Part shown: positions 1-7,523 of the stretch, piece after piece | Numbering within the stretch: the first letter of the stretch is position 1 | Layout: each line of letters begins with the position of its first letter | NCBI GenBank assembly: GCA_964439135.1 | Contig: CAYTNN010000060.1 | Location: 1 to 21,093 of the forward strand | Length of the DNA: 21,093 nucleotides | DNA from: JAFGPJ01 sp964439135 | GTDB taxonomy: Bacteria > Planctomycetota > Phycisphaerae > Sedimentisphaerales > Anaerobacaceae | Reading direction: 5' to 3' | The notes under the pieces: generated by a model | The model's input: the letters and a program-made list of their open reading frames with translations, nothing else | Database searches by the model: none | Told to the model about the DNA's origin: nothing | Translations under genes and position numbers: made by a program

Positions 1-1
1 G

Positions 2-1942
2 GTTTGTCTGGCAGGCACCGAAATCGATTCCGGCGAAAGTGTGAATTCTTCGGCGGCGATGCCATCTGAATGGATGCAAGCCTGGTCCGATCCCGGCAGC
101 AAGCTCCGGCCGATGCAGATAGTTCACGGCTGGGCATCGCAGGAGGGCCTGGCAATTTTAAAAAATCTGGGCCTGGGCGGCATCGTCTGCAATGTCAATT
201 CTGATCATTACATGCAATCGGAAGAGCACTGGAACAACTTGATCCAGACCGTCAAAACTTGTTCTCAGCTCGGACTGCGCGTATGGATATATGATGAAGA
301 TGGTTATCCCAGCGGCTCGGCGGGGGGGCTGGTATTGAAAGAAAATCCAGACCACGAAGCACTATCACTAACTTACAATCCCGCACAGCAGGAGCCCTTC
401 GCACTGCGACCGGCCTATGAGCATACACACGCCAGCAATAATTACGGTGCCGCCAGAAGGTATCCGAACCTGATCGACGACGAAGCGGTCAAAAGTTTCG
501 TTGATATAACACATCAAGCTTACCGGCAAAGATTAAGCGAGTACTTCGGCAATACAATCGAGGCATTCTTCACGGACGAACCTTCACTGATAGCCGTCAA
601 TATCGGCGCTTTGCCGGAGAGTGTCAGAAAGAGCGTCCGAGTAGTCGACCCGCTGGATGAAACTCTCGCTCCCCTGGCCTCGGTGCCGTGGGTGCGGGAT
701 TTACCTCAATTGTACGAGCAGTGTTACGGCGAAGATATCAACGCGTCCCGGCAAAGTCTTTTCCAGGGTGATAAACAAGAAGACCGCAAAGTCCGGCGAC
801 AATTCTGGGCTCTGATCTCGGACCTGGTCGCAGAGCGATACTTCGGCAGGCTGCAGGAATGGGCCACGGAGCATAAGATTGCTTCTTCCGGACACTCGCT
901 GTGGGAGGAAATGCCGCTGCATCATGTCCCGCTATACGGCAACGCACTCAAAGCCCTGCTCAGAATGGATATTCCCGGCCTGGATATGCTTTCGTCGGAT
1001 CCGCAAGCGGTGATTTATACCGGCTGGATGACCGCCATACTGCCCGCTTCGGCGGCGCTATTCAACGGCGGACGAAAGGTCATGACCGAAGTCAGCGATT
1101 TCTCCCAGATCATGGCCAACGGAAACGCCGCTTCGCTCGAACACATGCAGGCCACCGCCGCATGGCAGGCCGTCCTGGGCGTCACCGAGTTCACGCTCTA
1201 CTACGATTACAGCAAGCGTTCGGCGGAAGATTACAGAAGCTACTGTGAATATGTGGGCCGACTCAATGCCGTCCTGCGAGATGCGCAGCCGACCTGCCGC
1301 GTCCTGCTTTATTATCCAATCTACGATCTGTGGAGCGAATATCTGCCCATACCCGGCAAGCTGACGGTTGAATCACAGTCGGATCGGGCACAAATGCTCG
1401 TTAGCTCGTTCATGGAGCTGGGTCAGCAGATGGTCAGGCGACAGATCGCTTTCGCACTGGCGGATCATGAACTGCTGAGCCGGGCAGATGTCCGAGGTTC
1501 GCAACTGAATGTACGGGGACACCAGTTTGGGGCGCTTGTCCTGCCGGCCGGCGCGATGCTGCCCGAAACGGCAATGGAAAAGATCGAACAATTTCGATCA
1601 AATGGAGGAGTAGTCATCCAGCCCGCAAAACAAGGAGCCGGCATCGACTTTAAGAAATTGTCCGGATTATATGCCGGCGGATCGCTGTCTGCTCCGAATG
1701 ACCGAATTGTGCTCGGCCGTTTCCAGCGTGACGGCAGGAAAATTCTGTTGCTGGTGAACGTCTCTTCCGAGCCTTATTATGGAGATATTGCGTGCCGCAA
1801 TTCCGCCGCATGGTTGGCCGCGGATCCCGGCACGGGACGCATTGACAGGGCCGTGACTGACGCAGGAAAAGTCAAAATCTCCCTGAAACCACGCTCGGCC
1901 ATTTTACTCATCAAAGCTGCGCCGAAAATTTTCAATAATTGA
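2..1942 (+). CDS. GH106-like glycoside hydrolase (5' end outside window)
   Basis: Probably an exported or periplasmic glycan-cleaving enzyme resembling the GH106 alpha-L-rhamnosidase-like family. The reading frame is open to the left edge and neither the GTG at 41 nor the ATG at 59 has a convincing ribosome binding site, so the start lies upstream. Counting from GTG 41, an RPM motif near residue 24 resembles the family's N-terminal start, YDEDGYPSG (84-92) matches the family's barrel signature, and FFTDEPS (about 176-182) carries the acidic pair D179/E180, likely in the active site. The last 70 or so residues look like a small beta-sandwich. No separate sugar-binding domain is visible, and the protein is shorter than many GH106 enzymes. 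It converges with the LamG gene 24 nt away. Family assignment is by motif only; substrate is unknown. Confidence 0.62.
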   Translation, partial: VCLAGTEIDSGESVNSSAAMPSEWMQAWSDPGSKLRPMQIVHGWASQEGLAILKNLGLGGIVCNVNSDHYMQSEEHWNNLIQTVKTCSQLGLRVWIYDEDGYPSGSAGGLVLKENPDHEALSLTYNPAQQEPFALRPAYEHTHASNNYGAARRYPNLIDDEAVKSFVDITHQAYRQRLSEYFGNTIEAFFTDEPSLIAVNIGALPESVRKSVRVVDPLDETLAPLASVPWVRDLPQLYEQCYGEDINASRQSLFQGDKQEDRKVRRQFWALISDLVAERYFGRLQEWATEHKIASSGHSLWEEMPLHHVPLYGNALKALLRMDIPGLDMLSSDPQAVIYTGWMTAILPASAALFNGGRKVMTEVSDFSQIMANGNAASLEHMQATAAWQAVLGVTEFTLYYDYSKRSAEDYRSYCEYVGRLNAVLRDAQPTCRVLLYYPIYDLWSEYLPIPGKLTVESQSDRAQMLVSSFMELGQQMVRRQIAFALADHELLSRADVRGSQLNVRGHQFGALVLPAGAMLPETAMEKIEQFRSNGGVVIQPAKQGAGIDFKKLSGLYAGGSLSAPNDRIVLGRFQRDGRKILLLVNVSSEPYYGDIACRNSAAWLAADPGTGRIDRAVTDAGKVKISLKPRSAILLIKAAPKIFNN

Positions 1943-1966
1943 CTCACAGGTTAAATAGGGAGTTTC

Positions 1967-4744
1967 TCATTCAGCAGTCTCTCTCGGCTGGTAAAGCTGA
2001 ATGTCATCGAAGTACATCTTACCCGAGCCGCCTGGCGTCGTCATATTGCCTTTTGTGCCCAGGCCGATAGCGATACTGTCAACATCGGCCAGGTTGATGC
2101 CCTGATCGGCAAAAGTCTGCAGCGGGATGACCCACTCCGTCCAGGCGTCGATCTGTGCGGCAGCCGGATCGTCATGAATCACAACGGCAGGCTCTCCGGC
2201 GGCGTTGGAGACCGCTACATAAAGCGGCTCGGCATCATTGCTTGTTATGCCGATGTCCTGGTTCATCCACTGCGAGCTAACCGTACCGGTAAACGTGACG
2301 TTGGTGAATACAGCCTCGCATGTCAGGGCCGCGTCATGGCTGGTAAGCGCCAAACCGATATAGACATTCGAGGCCATCTGGATGGATTCCGACACACCCA
2401 GCTTCTGCCACGCAGAACCGTTGGCTGAACTGTACGCTGCGAAGTTACCGGATAAATCACGCTCTACCTTAACCCAGTACGGAGCAGTTATATCAGCAGT
2501 CGTATCGTCGACGCTGGTTACGCCCGTGCCGGGTCGTCGCTGGAAGGAAACGCCCGAGGCAGGGGTCACGACCATTGTTGCGTGCGCCGAATCCGGATCA
2601 AGCGTCTCGCGAATCATCACGCCGGCCTTGGCCCAGGCGTTCGTGTTCTCGACACTTTGGACTCTTGCTACAATCGAGCCGGTGCCGGTGAGTACCTTAT
2701 AAGCAAAGTGGAACTCGTCGGCTTCCACGCCATCGACCGCCCAGATATCTGCGCCCGAACCGGTCATCGTATAGGTGCCGACCGGGCCTTCTGCGAAGCT
2801 GCCGACGGACGCTGAATTGCCTCTGAACCACAGCGACAATTCGGCAACGCTTTGCTCGGTCCAGTCTCGCTGGTCTGTCAACGTATATTCGACCTCCGAA
2901 TACTTCGAGTAGTCCTGCTTGTTGTTGTCGAAGACAAGCGGCATTGATTGAAGGCCACCGTTGACGATAGTTTCCTCGGTATAAGAAGGTGTGGTTTCAT
3001 CGCCAACTGCAGCGCCGGTGCCGTTACCGGCAAAATAATCCGCCGTCCCGATCGAACCATAACCGAGGCCGTCATGCCATGAGTACCATATCTGATTCTC
3101 GCCGGCATCGTAGCCCTCGAAGTCGTCGATAACAAAGAAATCACCGGTCTTAAAGCTCCAGACGTTGCCGGCCCATGGACTATCGGGACTGTCGTTGACC
3201 TCATCGATACGCCAGTAGTAAGTAGTATTCATTATAAGCTTACCGGGGTCATAGTTTTCCTCGCCAAGGGCCTTTGGCCCCTTGTATTCGGGCGAGCCTG
3301 TAGTTGCATTGGCCACGGCGTCCACTTCCGTGCCGAAGTACACCTCGTGCGAAGCGGCGACGGCCCCCGCATTCCAGCCAAGAATTACCGACGGCTTTAC
3401 GTCCACATCGCCATCAGCGGGATTCGGGCCGGTCACGGCGCCCAGAGTGGTGAAACTCCAAACGTCGCCTTTATGAGTTGCAGAGCCATCGAACTCATCA
3501 ACGCGCCAATAGTACGTCTTCGCCAGATTAAGCGGGCCGGGGGTGTAAGTCGTTGTGCCGTTAAGAATACCCGTAGCAGCGTTGCTCACCTCATCGAAAT
3601 CTTCACCGAAGACTATATAGTGCAACATTGCGGCGAAACCTGCCGTCCATTTAAGCTGCACATCCAGGTCAACAAATTCGGCGCCCTCAGCCGGAACGGG
3701 GTAATACGCAGTTTGGGGTGGAATCGAGAAGCTCCAGACATCGCCCTTCCAGGGACTATTCGGCTCGGCATCGTTTACCTCGTCAATCCGCCAGTAGTAA
3801 GTTGTGCCGGGAACCAGGCCTTCCGGAAACGGAAATCCGGGAAAACCGGCAACCAAAAACGCATCGGTCTGATTACCTCTGAACGTATCGCCTGTGCCGT
3901 TGTTAACATCGTCGAAATTATCGCCCATATACACATCATGAGAAACCGTGAAATCTCCCGGCCGCCAGGAAAGCGTCGCCCAGGTACCCGCATGCATATC
4001 GCCGTCACCCGGATCAGGGCTCGTGGCATAGGGGTATCCCTTGGGACCCGCCATTAGAGCCTGAATCTCTTCCTGCATTAACGCACGGCCAAATACAAAG
4101 ACATCATCAATCTCCCCCAGAAGCGTCTGTGGCTGTGTGCTATCATTGAAGACGTAGCCGCCGATATTGAATGGAAATCCGGAGGTACCGCTCGATACGG
4201 CACCGGGATCGCTTCCCGCAACTTCACCGTCGATGTAGATTACTACTCCTGACGGATCACCTGTCAACGCCACGTGGTGCCAGGAAGGATACGGAAAGTC
4301 GTAGTCTGCTCCGACAAACTGCCACTGATTGCCGACCATCCAGACTCCGAGCTGGCCGCCGTTCTCCGATGTAAAGCCAAACTCTACCATGTCGTTCTGG
4401 CCGATAATGCCGGTATAGGTACTGGTATTGCTCCCGCTGACCCAGCAGGCCAATGTGAATGCTCCCAGGTCATTGAGAAGACTCTGGTCGGTACCAATAT
4501 ACGCATCGCTACCATCGAACTGCAAAGCACTTCCATAGACTCCTTCGGTCCATGTCACACCGCCATTAAGCGTGCCGTTATAGCCATTGACGGATTGATC
4601 GGCGGTAGTCTTACCTGATCCCTCATCAAGCGCCCAATAGCCGATAAGATCGGGATCGCCTAAATTAACTGCACTGGCGGCACCTGTTAGTAACAAGCCG
4701 GACATTAAAACAAGTGAAATGAAATAAATTGTTTGCCTGCTCAT
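1967..4744 (-). CDS. Large secreted LamG / FN3-like / carbohydrate-binding-like protein
   Basis: A 925-residue exported protein with no visible enzyme motif, probably binding glycans or other surfaces outside the cell. Order of parts: signal peptide 1-25 (hydrophobic core, ASA cleavage site); LamG/concanavalin-like domain about 30-235 containing SWHHVAL and IDGEVAG; three FN3-like repeats at about 240-342, 345-434 and 436-534, each ending in a YYWR(I/V)DE...DVWSF-type motif; then a beta-rich C-terminal module starting at VIDDFEGYDAG (538) and ending in a KMYFDDIQLY strand (909-918). A separate beta domain of about 190 residues (644-836) appears inserted within that module. ATG 4742-4744 is supported by AGGAGG 6 nt upstream. 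No membrane anchor or sorting tail is seen at the C terminus. Such architectures are typical of Phycisphaerae; the ligand cannot be deduced. Confidence 0.85.
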   Translation of the reverse strand: MSRQTIYFISLVLMSGLLLTGAASAVNLGDPDLIGYWALDEGSGKTTADQSVNGYNGTLNGGVTWTEGVYGSALQFDGSDAYIGTDQSLLNDLGAFTLACWVSGSNTSTYTGIIGQNDMVEFGFTSENGGQLGVWMVGNQWQFVGADYDFPYPSWHHVALTGDPSGVVIYIDGEVAGSDPGAVSSGTSGFPFNIGGYVFNDSTQPQTLLGEIDDVFVFGRALMQEEIQALMAGPKGYPYATSPDPGDGDMHAGTWATLSWRPGDFTVSHDVYMGDNFDDVNNGTGDTFRGNQTDAFLVAGFPGFPFPEGLVPGTTYYWRIDEVNDAEPNSPWKGDVWSFSIPPQTAYYPVPAEGAEFVDLDVQLKWTAGFAAMLHYIVFGEDFDEVSNAATGILNGTTTYTPGPLNLAKTYYWRVDEFDGSATHKGDVWSFTTLGAVTGPNPADGDVDVKPSVILGWNAGAVAASHEVYFGTEVDAVANATTGSPEYKGPKALGEENYDPGKLIMNTTYYWRIDEVNDSPDSPWAGNVWSFKTGDFFVIDDFEGYDAGENQIWYSWHDGLGYGSIGTADYFAGNGTGAAVGDETTPSYTEETIVNGGLQSMPLVFDNNKQDYSKYSEVEYTLTDQRDWTEQSVAELSLWFRGNSASVGSFAEGPVGTYTMTGSGADIWAVDGVEADEFHFAYKVLTGTGSIVARVQSVENTNAWAKAGVMIRETLDPDSAHATMVVTPASGVSFQRRPGTGVTSVDDTTADITAPYWVKVERDLSGNFAAYSSANGSAWQKLGVSESIQMASNVYIGLALTSHDAALTCEAVFTNVTFTGTVSSQWMNQDIGITSNDAEPLYVAVSNAAGEPAVVIHDDPAAAQIDAWTEWVIPLQTFADQGINLADVDSIAIGLGTKGNMTTPGGSGKMYFDDIQLYQPRETAE

Positions 4745-4916
4745 GATAAACCTCCTAAATAATATGGAAATGACTGATAATGGTTCAATTCTTCGCTACA
4801 CCCTTTCCATCGGACTCGTCAGGCCAGCATTGCCGTTTTCGGAGTTGCCGGACTGATCGGACAATTTTTACTTGATGCCGCCTCCCTGCGGAAAACCAAA
4901 AATCCACGAAACTCAC
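4745..4916 (-). promoter_or_regulatory. Long foldable 5' leader of the LamG gene
   Basis: About 170 nt separate the predicted transcription start (near 4916) from the ATG. On the transcribed (minus) strand the leader can form a hairpin CCGC-N6-GCGG (4891-4878). It can also form a three-segment stem-loop at 4856-4819: UCAG/CUGA outer helix, CCGGC/GCUGG middle helix and CCG-AAAA-CGG tip. UGGUU near 4900 and AACCA near 4780 could close the whole as a long-range helix. I match it to no riboswitch class I know. Pairing was found by eye, so significance is not established. Confidence 0.4.
4751..4756 (-). promoter_or_regulatory. Perfect Shine-Dalgarno of the LamG gene
   Basis: AGGAGG on the minus strand, 6 nt before ATG 4742-4744. 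It fixes the start of the LamG-domain gene and ends its long leader. Confidence 0.85.
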
Positions 4917-4922
4917 TACTTT

Positions 4923-4952
4923 TTTATATCAGATTAACCGCCTGCCCGTCAA
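4923..4952 (-). promoter_or_regulatory. Sigma-70-type promoter of the LamG gene
   Basis: On the minus strand, TTGACG (4952-4947), an 18-nt spacer and TATAAA (4928-4923). Each box matches consensus at five of six positions. Predicted start is near 4916, giving a leader of about 170 nt for the LamG-domain gene. Confidence 0.6.
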
Positions 4953-4979
4953 GCAAAATCTCCGCTCGATTGCATTAAT

Positions 4980-5107
4980 CAGGTAGGATGCGACCAATCG
5001 CATCAATTATTTAAGTGAGAAACCAGGCTAATTCCTGGGCCGTCATACTTAATCCCGGCCGGTCTCTAAAAATATTTAGCCCGCCGATTTACTCGGCGGG
5101 TTTTCTT
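4980..5107 (+). ncRNA. Candidate small structured RNA ending in a terminator
   Basis: The 495-nt gap 4745-5239 has no convincing gene. Its right half holds consecutive perfect hairpins on the plus strand: GATGCGA-CCAA-TCGCATC (4987-5004), CCAGG-N6-CCTGG (5023-5038), a possible GGCC/GGCC pairing (5038-5060) and an intrinsic terminator (5080-5104). No plus-strand coding gene ends nearby, since the nearest one ends at 1942, so the terminator would need its own transcript. I found no clear plus-strand promoter. The alternative is that the terminator serves the minus-strand gene ending at 5240 and the other hairpins are incidental. Confidence 0.33.
5080..5107 (+). terminator. Intrinsic terminator (possibly bidirectional)
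   Basis: An 8-bp GC-rich perfect stem CCCGCCGA / TCGGCGGG with loop TTTAC, followed directly by TTTTCTTT on the plus strand. On the minus strand the stem is followed by CTAAATATTTTT, a poorer U-tract, so it could also end transcription of the gene at 5240-5602. Confidence 0.75.
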
Positions 5108-5239
5108 TAAAATCAACACGAAAGAGCATTTTATCCCGCAGCATGAGCAAGTTCTGCCCATTCTCAAGTCTATCAAAACCTATCATTAGCAAGCACAACT
5201 CATCGAAAAATGTACCCCCTATGAGCCAAGTGTACACCT

Positions 5240-5602
5240 TTAATTCCCTCTGACTTCGACAACAGTGCCGTCTTTGTCGAACTCAATGACTACAGGCCAG
5301 TTTTCGGTCTTCTGAAACGAACTGAGGAAACCGCCATAACATGAACCCCATATGGTGGCGGCACCACCTTGCGATGGGAAACCGGTTGAGTAAGTTACCC
5401 GTGGCTTTCCAAGAAGCTTGATAACATGGTCTCTCGTATCGCCCACGTTTATGCCAGTTGCCACATGTTTAACATGGCGTACTTGAATCACATGAATCAG
5501 CCCAATACCTATTAGAGTGGCGACCGTTATTCCCGATATAATCAGCCATCGTCGTCGCGCGACGAGGGAGTTCAAGTTCCTTGCTACATCAGTCGCTTCC
5601 AT
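5240..5602 (-). CDS. Small membrane-anchored BamE/SmpA-like protein
   Basis: 120 residues. A basic stretch (ARRRW) precedes one hydrophobic segment (about residues 20-40), which fits a signal anchor with the rest outside the cytoplasm. The remainder resembles the SmpA/BamE fold: GDTRDHVIKLLGKP (about 53-66) matches the family's G-x-(S/T)-x-(D/E)-x-V-x-x-x-L-G-x-P turn, and VIEFDKDGTVVEV near the end matches its final strand pair. BamE proper is an outer-membrane assembly lipoprotein. This one has no lipobox and stands alone, so only the fold is suggested. ATG 5600-5602 is preceded by AGGGAG. A terminator lies about 135 nt downstream. Confidence 0.65.
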   Translation of the reverse strand: MEATDVARNLNSLVARRRWLIISGITVATLIGIGLIHVIQVRHVKHVATGINVGDTRDHVIKLLGKPRVTYSTGFPSQGGAATIWGSCYGGFLSSFQKTENWPVVIEFDKDGTVVEVRGN

Positions 5603-5628
5603 GTGTTTTCTCCCTGCTGGGGATAATA

Positions 5629-5685
5629 GGTACGGGCCGTATTATTGGTACCATTTCGTTCTCATAAAATGGGGTGCGTGTCCCT
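5629..5685. repeat. Palindromic repeat remnant, REP/IS200-like in appearance
   Basis: The 85-nt gap between two genes holds GGTAC (5629-5633) facing GTACC (5648-5652), the near-perfect palindrome TACGGGCCGTA (5631-5641), and CCATTT-N10-AAATGG (5651-5672) running into GGGGTGCGTGTCCCT. The last piece resembles the REP-type ends linked to IS200-like (Y1) transposases as I remember them. No transposase is present, so it would be a relic or non-autonomous copy. Element identity is uncertain. Confidence 0.35.
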
Positions 5686-5687
5686 AG

Positions 5688-6299
5688 TTAACAGCAATTT
5701 GTGTTAATATTCTTATCATAAAATTCAATTCGCCCCAAAAATAATATTTCTATTATTGGGCTTTGAGTCCATGGTTTTCCCATTGATAATAATTGACGGT
5801 CCTCTACGTTAACCCCACCCCAATATGACTTTGACACATATGCAATTGTTTCTGAATCAACGGAGTGGGTAAGTCGCAGGAAATCAACCCAACTTGAATC
5901 ATGCTTTGAATAGACATATGAACCAATAGAGTGCACTTTCTTTAATATTCTGTTTCCAACATGAGACATGTGTCTCTTTTTGTATTTTTGTGCCTCGTCT
6001 TTTGATTCAAGAAGATAGATAGCATTTAGTCGGCTTGGGTAGTTTGAGGCATATTTTTCTCGTCCCATTTCCAAGTTGTACTCAGCCATGTACTCTCGCA
6101 TAATTCCAAACTGAAACGGCGTTATATCACTTTGGAAATCAGGGTTCGGTGTAAACATTAGATTAGAATTACCCTTTTTTAAAAGCCCACCGGAAGTAAA
6201 ACCTCCGGTAAATTCTATTTGATGTCGGACTAGCCAGTTCTCTGGATTTATCCAAATCCAGTAATCTACAGGTTTGTCACTTCTTAAAAAATTTTTCAT
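5688..6299 (-). CDS. AT-rich orphan hypothetical protein, weakly DUF2441/ART-like
   Basis: 203 residues, no signal peptide or membrane segment, ending in NCC. Not firmly recognised. The pattern Y.....PSRLNAIYLLESKDEAQKY (about 83-106), then a YWGG patch near 160 and a final EILFLGRIEFYD strand, loosely recalls small orphan proteins of the DUF2441 type, which I believe have an ADP-ribosyltransferase-like core. This is pattern memory only. The gene is visibly more AT-rich than the large genes around it, suggesting recent acquisition. It has no good Shine-Dalgarno. Its ATG lies 9 nt from a 29-nt motif that also precedes the gene at 6504-7250 at the same distance, so the two genes are probably related in expression or in mode of arrival. 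Confidence 0.6.
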   Translation of the reverse strand: MKNFLRSDKPVDYWIWINPENWLVRHQIEFTGGFTSGGLLKKGNSNLMFTPNPDFQSDITPFQFGIMREYMAEYNLEMGREKYASNYPSRLNAIYLLESKDEAQKYKKRHMSHVGNRILKKVHSIGSYVYSKHDSSWVDFLRLTHSVDSETIAYVSKSYWGGVNVEDRQLLSMGKPWTQSPIIEILFLGRIEFYDKNINTNCC

Positions 6300-6308
6300 T
6301 TTTAAATG

Positions 6309-6337
6309 CCAACTATGTATGTATGGTTTCCGTATAA
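6309..6337 (-). repeat. Shared 29-nt leader motif, copy B
   Basis: This motif matches 7260-7288 at 24 of 29 positions without gaps, with an identical 13-nt core (TATGGTTTCCGTA on the plus strand, 6322-6334). It ends exactly 9 nt before the ATG of the minus-strand gene 5688-6299. It may be an operator, promoter or leader element, or the conserved end of an inserted cassette. Confidence 0.7.
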
Positions 6338-6362
6338 GATTCCAGTTTTATTAGAGTTTTAT

Positions 6363-6397
6363 TAGGAACAGTCACGAATGGCGGTTCCTAGTTTTTC
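6363..6397 (+). repeat. Inverted repeat followed by a T-run
   Basis: TAGGAAC (6363-6369) and GTTCCTA (6384-6390) form a perfect 7-bp stem over a 14-nt loop. GTTTTTCTC follows on the plus strand, so it is terminator-like in that direction, though no plus-strand gene ends here. The rest of 6338-6503 shows no feature I can support. Confidence 0.35.
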
Positions 6398-6503
6398 TCT
6401 CGTATATTGTATTCATATTCTTGCCTTAGCCGAACGCTTTATATCGAGGAACGAGCGGCGCTGTTTTGGACAGTTCGATTTAACGTGATTTTTAGGTTTG
6501 TTT

Positions 6504-7250
6504 TTAATACTGCTTACCTGCATTTGACTCAAACTGCTCTTTGTTTTTCGTCAGTATTTCAACAAGCTTTTCTTCACCAAGAGCTTTAGCTACGAAAATG
6601 TGAGACACGAAACTACGGTACATATAGTTCCATAGGTCACGTCTATGTTGTTCTATTCTCGGTGTTCCAAGCATGCCTTGGGTATGGAAATGGGGCGGAT
6701 TTCCACCGTAACTTTCCATGATATGTGGTGATGCTCCGTGAATAAAGCCAGAATAAACCTTGCTTATGGTTCTGCTTAGTTCTATTCCACGGCTAGGATC
6801 TATAGCCATGCCTTCGACATTAGCAATAAATGCTCGAATTTTCTTGCGCGGTATCATTTCTCTTTTTTGCTCTGATTTGATTGGGTCTCCTGAACCATCA
6901 AATTCCTCTTCCCAGAAAGCAGATAAATAACGCTCGTGCAAAGGAGCAATTGTGTCATTTGTTTCTGCAAAAACGAGAAACACAATATCCTCATTAGTTT
7001 CATCTATTACCCGATGCAACATGGCCTGTTCTTGAACATACCCATTTTGCAAAAGAACATAAGCAGCTCTTACAGTACTTTGTAATCGCGCAAGCTTTTG
7101 TATTAACACTTGATAAATATCTTTTTCTTTGAATCTATATACCTCGCCAAATGGCATATCGACTAATTTTGGTTTGCTCGGCATAGCTTCTTCAAAGTAG
7201 CGAAAAGAAAATTCCATCAAATCGAGCATTTTTTCAAAATCGGCTTCCAT
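6504..7250 (-). CDS. AT-rich orphan alpha-helical protein, possibly HEPN/DUF5677-like
   Basis: 248 residues, apparently cytoplasmic and mostly helical. Not firmly recognised. The stretch from LARLQSTVRAAYVLLQNGY (about 53-71) through HRVIDETNEDIVFLVFAE, plus FIHGASPHIMESYGG (about 169-183), resembles DUF5677-type, HEPN-related proteins. RSFVSH (about 212-217) fits the loose R-x4-H motif of HEPN ribonucleases, though so short a motif can arise by chance. AT-rich like its downstream neighbour and preceded by the same 29-nt motif. No strong ribosome binding site; the nearest is AGG about 10 nt before the ATG. It lies 204 nt from the next minus-strand gene, so one transcript is possible but not shown. 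Alternatives: an uncharacterised cargo gene or part of a toxin or defence pair. Confidence 0.62.
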   Translation of the reverse strand: MEADFEKMLDLMEFSFRYFEEAMPSKPKLVDMPFGEVYRFKEKDIYQVLIQKLARLQSTVRAAYVLLQNGYVQEQAMLHRVIDETNEDIVFLVFAETNDTIAPLHERYLSAFWEEEFDGSGDPIKSEQKREMIPRKKIRAFIANVEGMAIDPSRGIELSRTISKVYSGFIHGASPHIMESYGGNPPHFHTQGMLGTPRIEQHRRDLWNYMYRSFVSHIFVAKALGEEKLVEILTKNKEQFESNAGKQY

Positions 7251-7259
7251 GTTTTTAAC

Positions 7260-7288
7260 CTAACAATGTTTATATGGTTTCCGTACAA
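7260..7288 (-). repeat. Shared 29-nt leader motif, copy A
   Basis: Counterpart of 6309-6337, with 24 of 29 bases identical and the same 13-nt core at 7273-7285. It ends 9 nt before the ATG of the minus-strand gene 6504-7250. A TATAAA lies inside this copy but no matching -35 box is clear. Confidence 0.7.
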
Positions 7289-7460
7289 CAACCCAAACCT
7301 CTCGGCGTAAAGCAAGAAAGCACAAACTACGACGTTGCCGCTTCAGAGCTGTCATATCCGCTATGTTCAATTATAGATGCTGTCTCGGTGTCGAGCAAGG
7401 AAGAAAAGCCTTGTCATTGACTATTTTCTATTGGCTATTGACTATTTACAAAATACGACT

Positions 7461-7523
7461 TGAAATCTGCGTTTATCAGCGTTCATCTGCGGTTGATTTC
7501 TTCGTGAATCTTCGCGTCCTTCC
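7461..7523. repeat. Dispersed 'goes-with-GTGTAAATC' type repeat cluster
   Basis: TTTATCAGCGTTCATCTGCGG followed by TCGTGAATCTTCGCGTCCTT is a unit of the GTGTAAATC(T/C)GTGG type. Related shorter pieces occur at 7701-7720 (AATCAGTGTAAATCCGTGT) and 7774-7810 (TTATTCGTGTAAATTCGTGG). I recall this repeat type from intergenic DNA of several environmental bacteria including planctomycetes. Its function is unknown. Confidence 0.5.

Noticed and set aside
3347..4057. 236-residue plus-strand frame inside the LamG gene
   Set aside because: Shadow of the minus-strand FN3-repeat region; no signal, start site or protein family match.
4800..4830. Hammerhead-ribozyme-like CUGACGA core on the minus strand
   Set aside because: CUGACGA fits the CUGANGA box, but no GAAA segment follows a proper stem II. 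The nearby GGAAAGGG does not leave room for the stem.
6407..6589. 60-residue plus-strand frame between the AT-rich genes
   Set aside because: It overlaps the end of the minus-strand gene and has no ribosome binding site or recognisable domain.
6300..7330. Integron attC sites around the AT-rich genes
   Set aside because: ACCTAAC at 7258-7264 fits one core-site consensus, but no matching GTTRRRY partner lies within an attC length at either gene, and no integrase gene is in the window.
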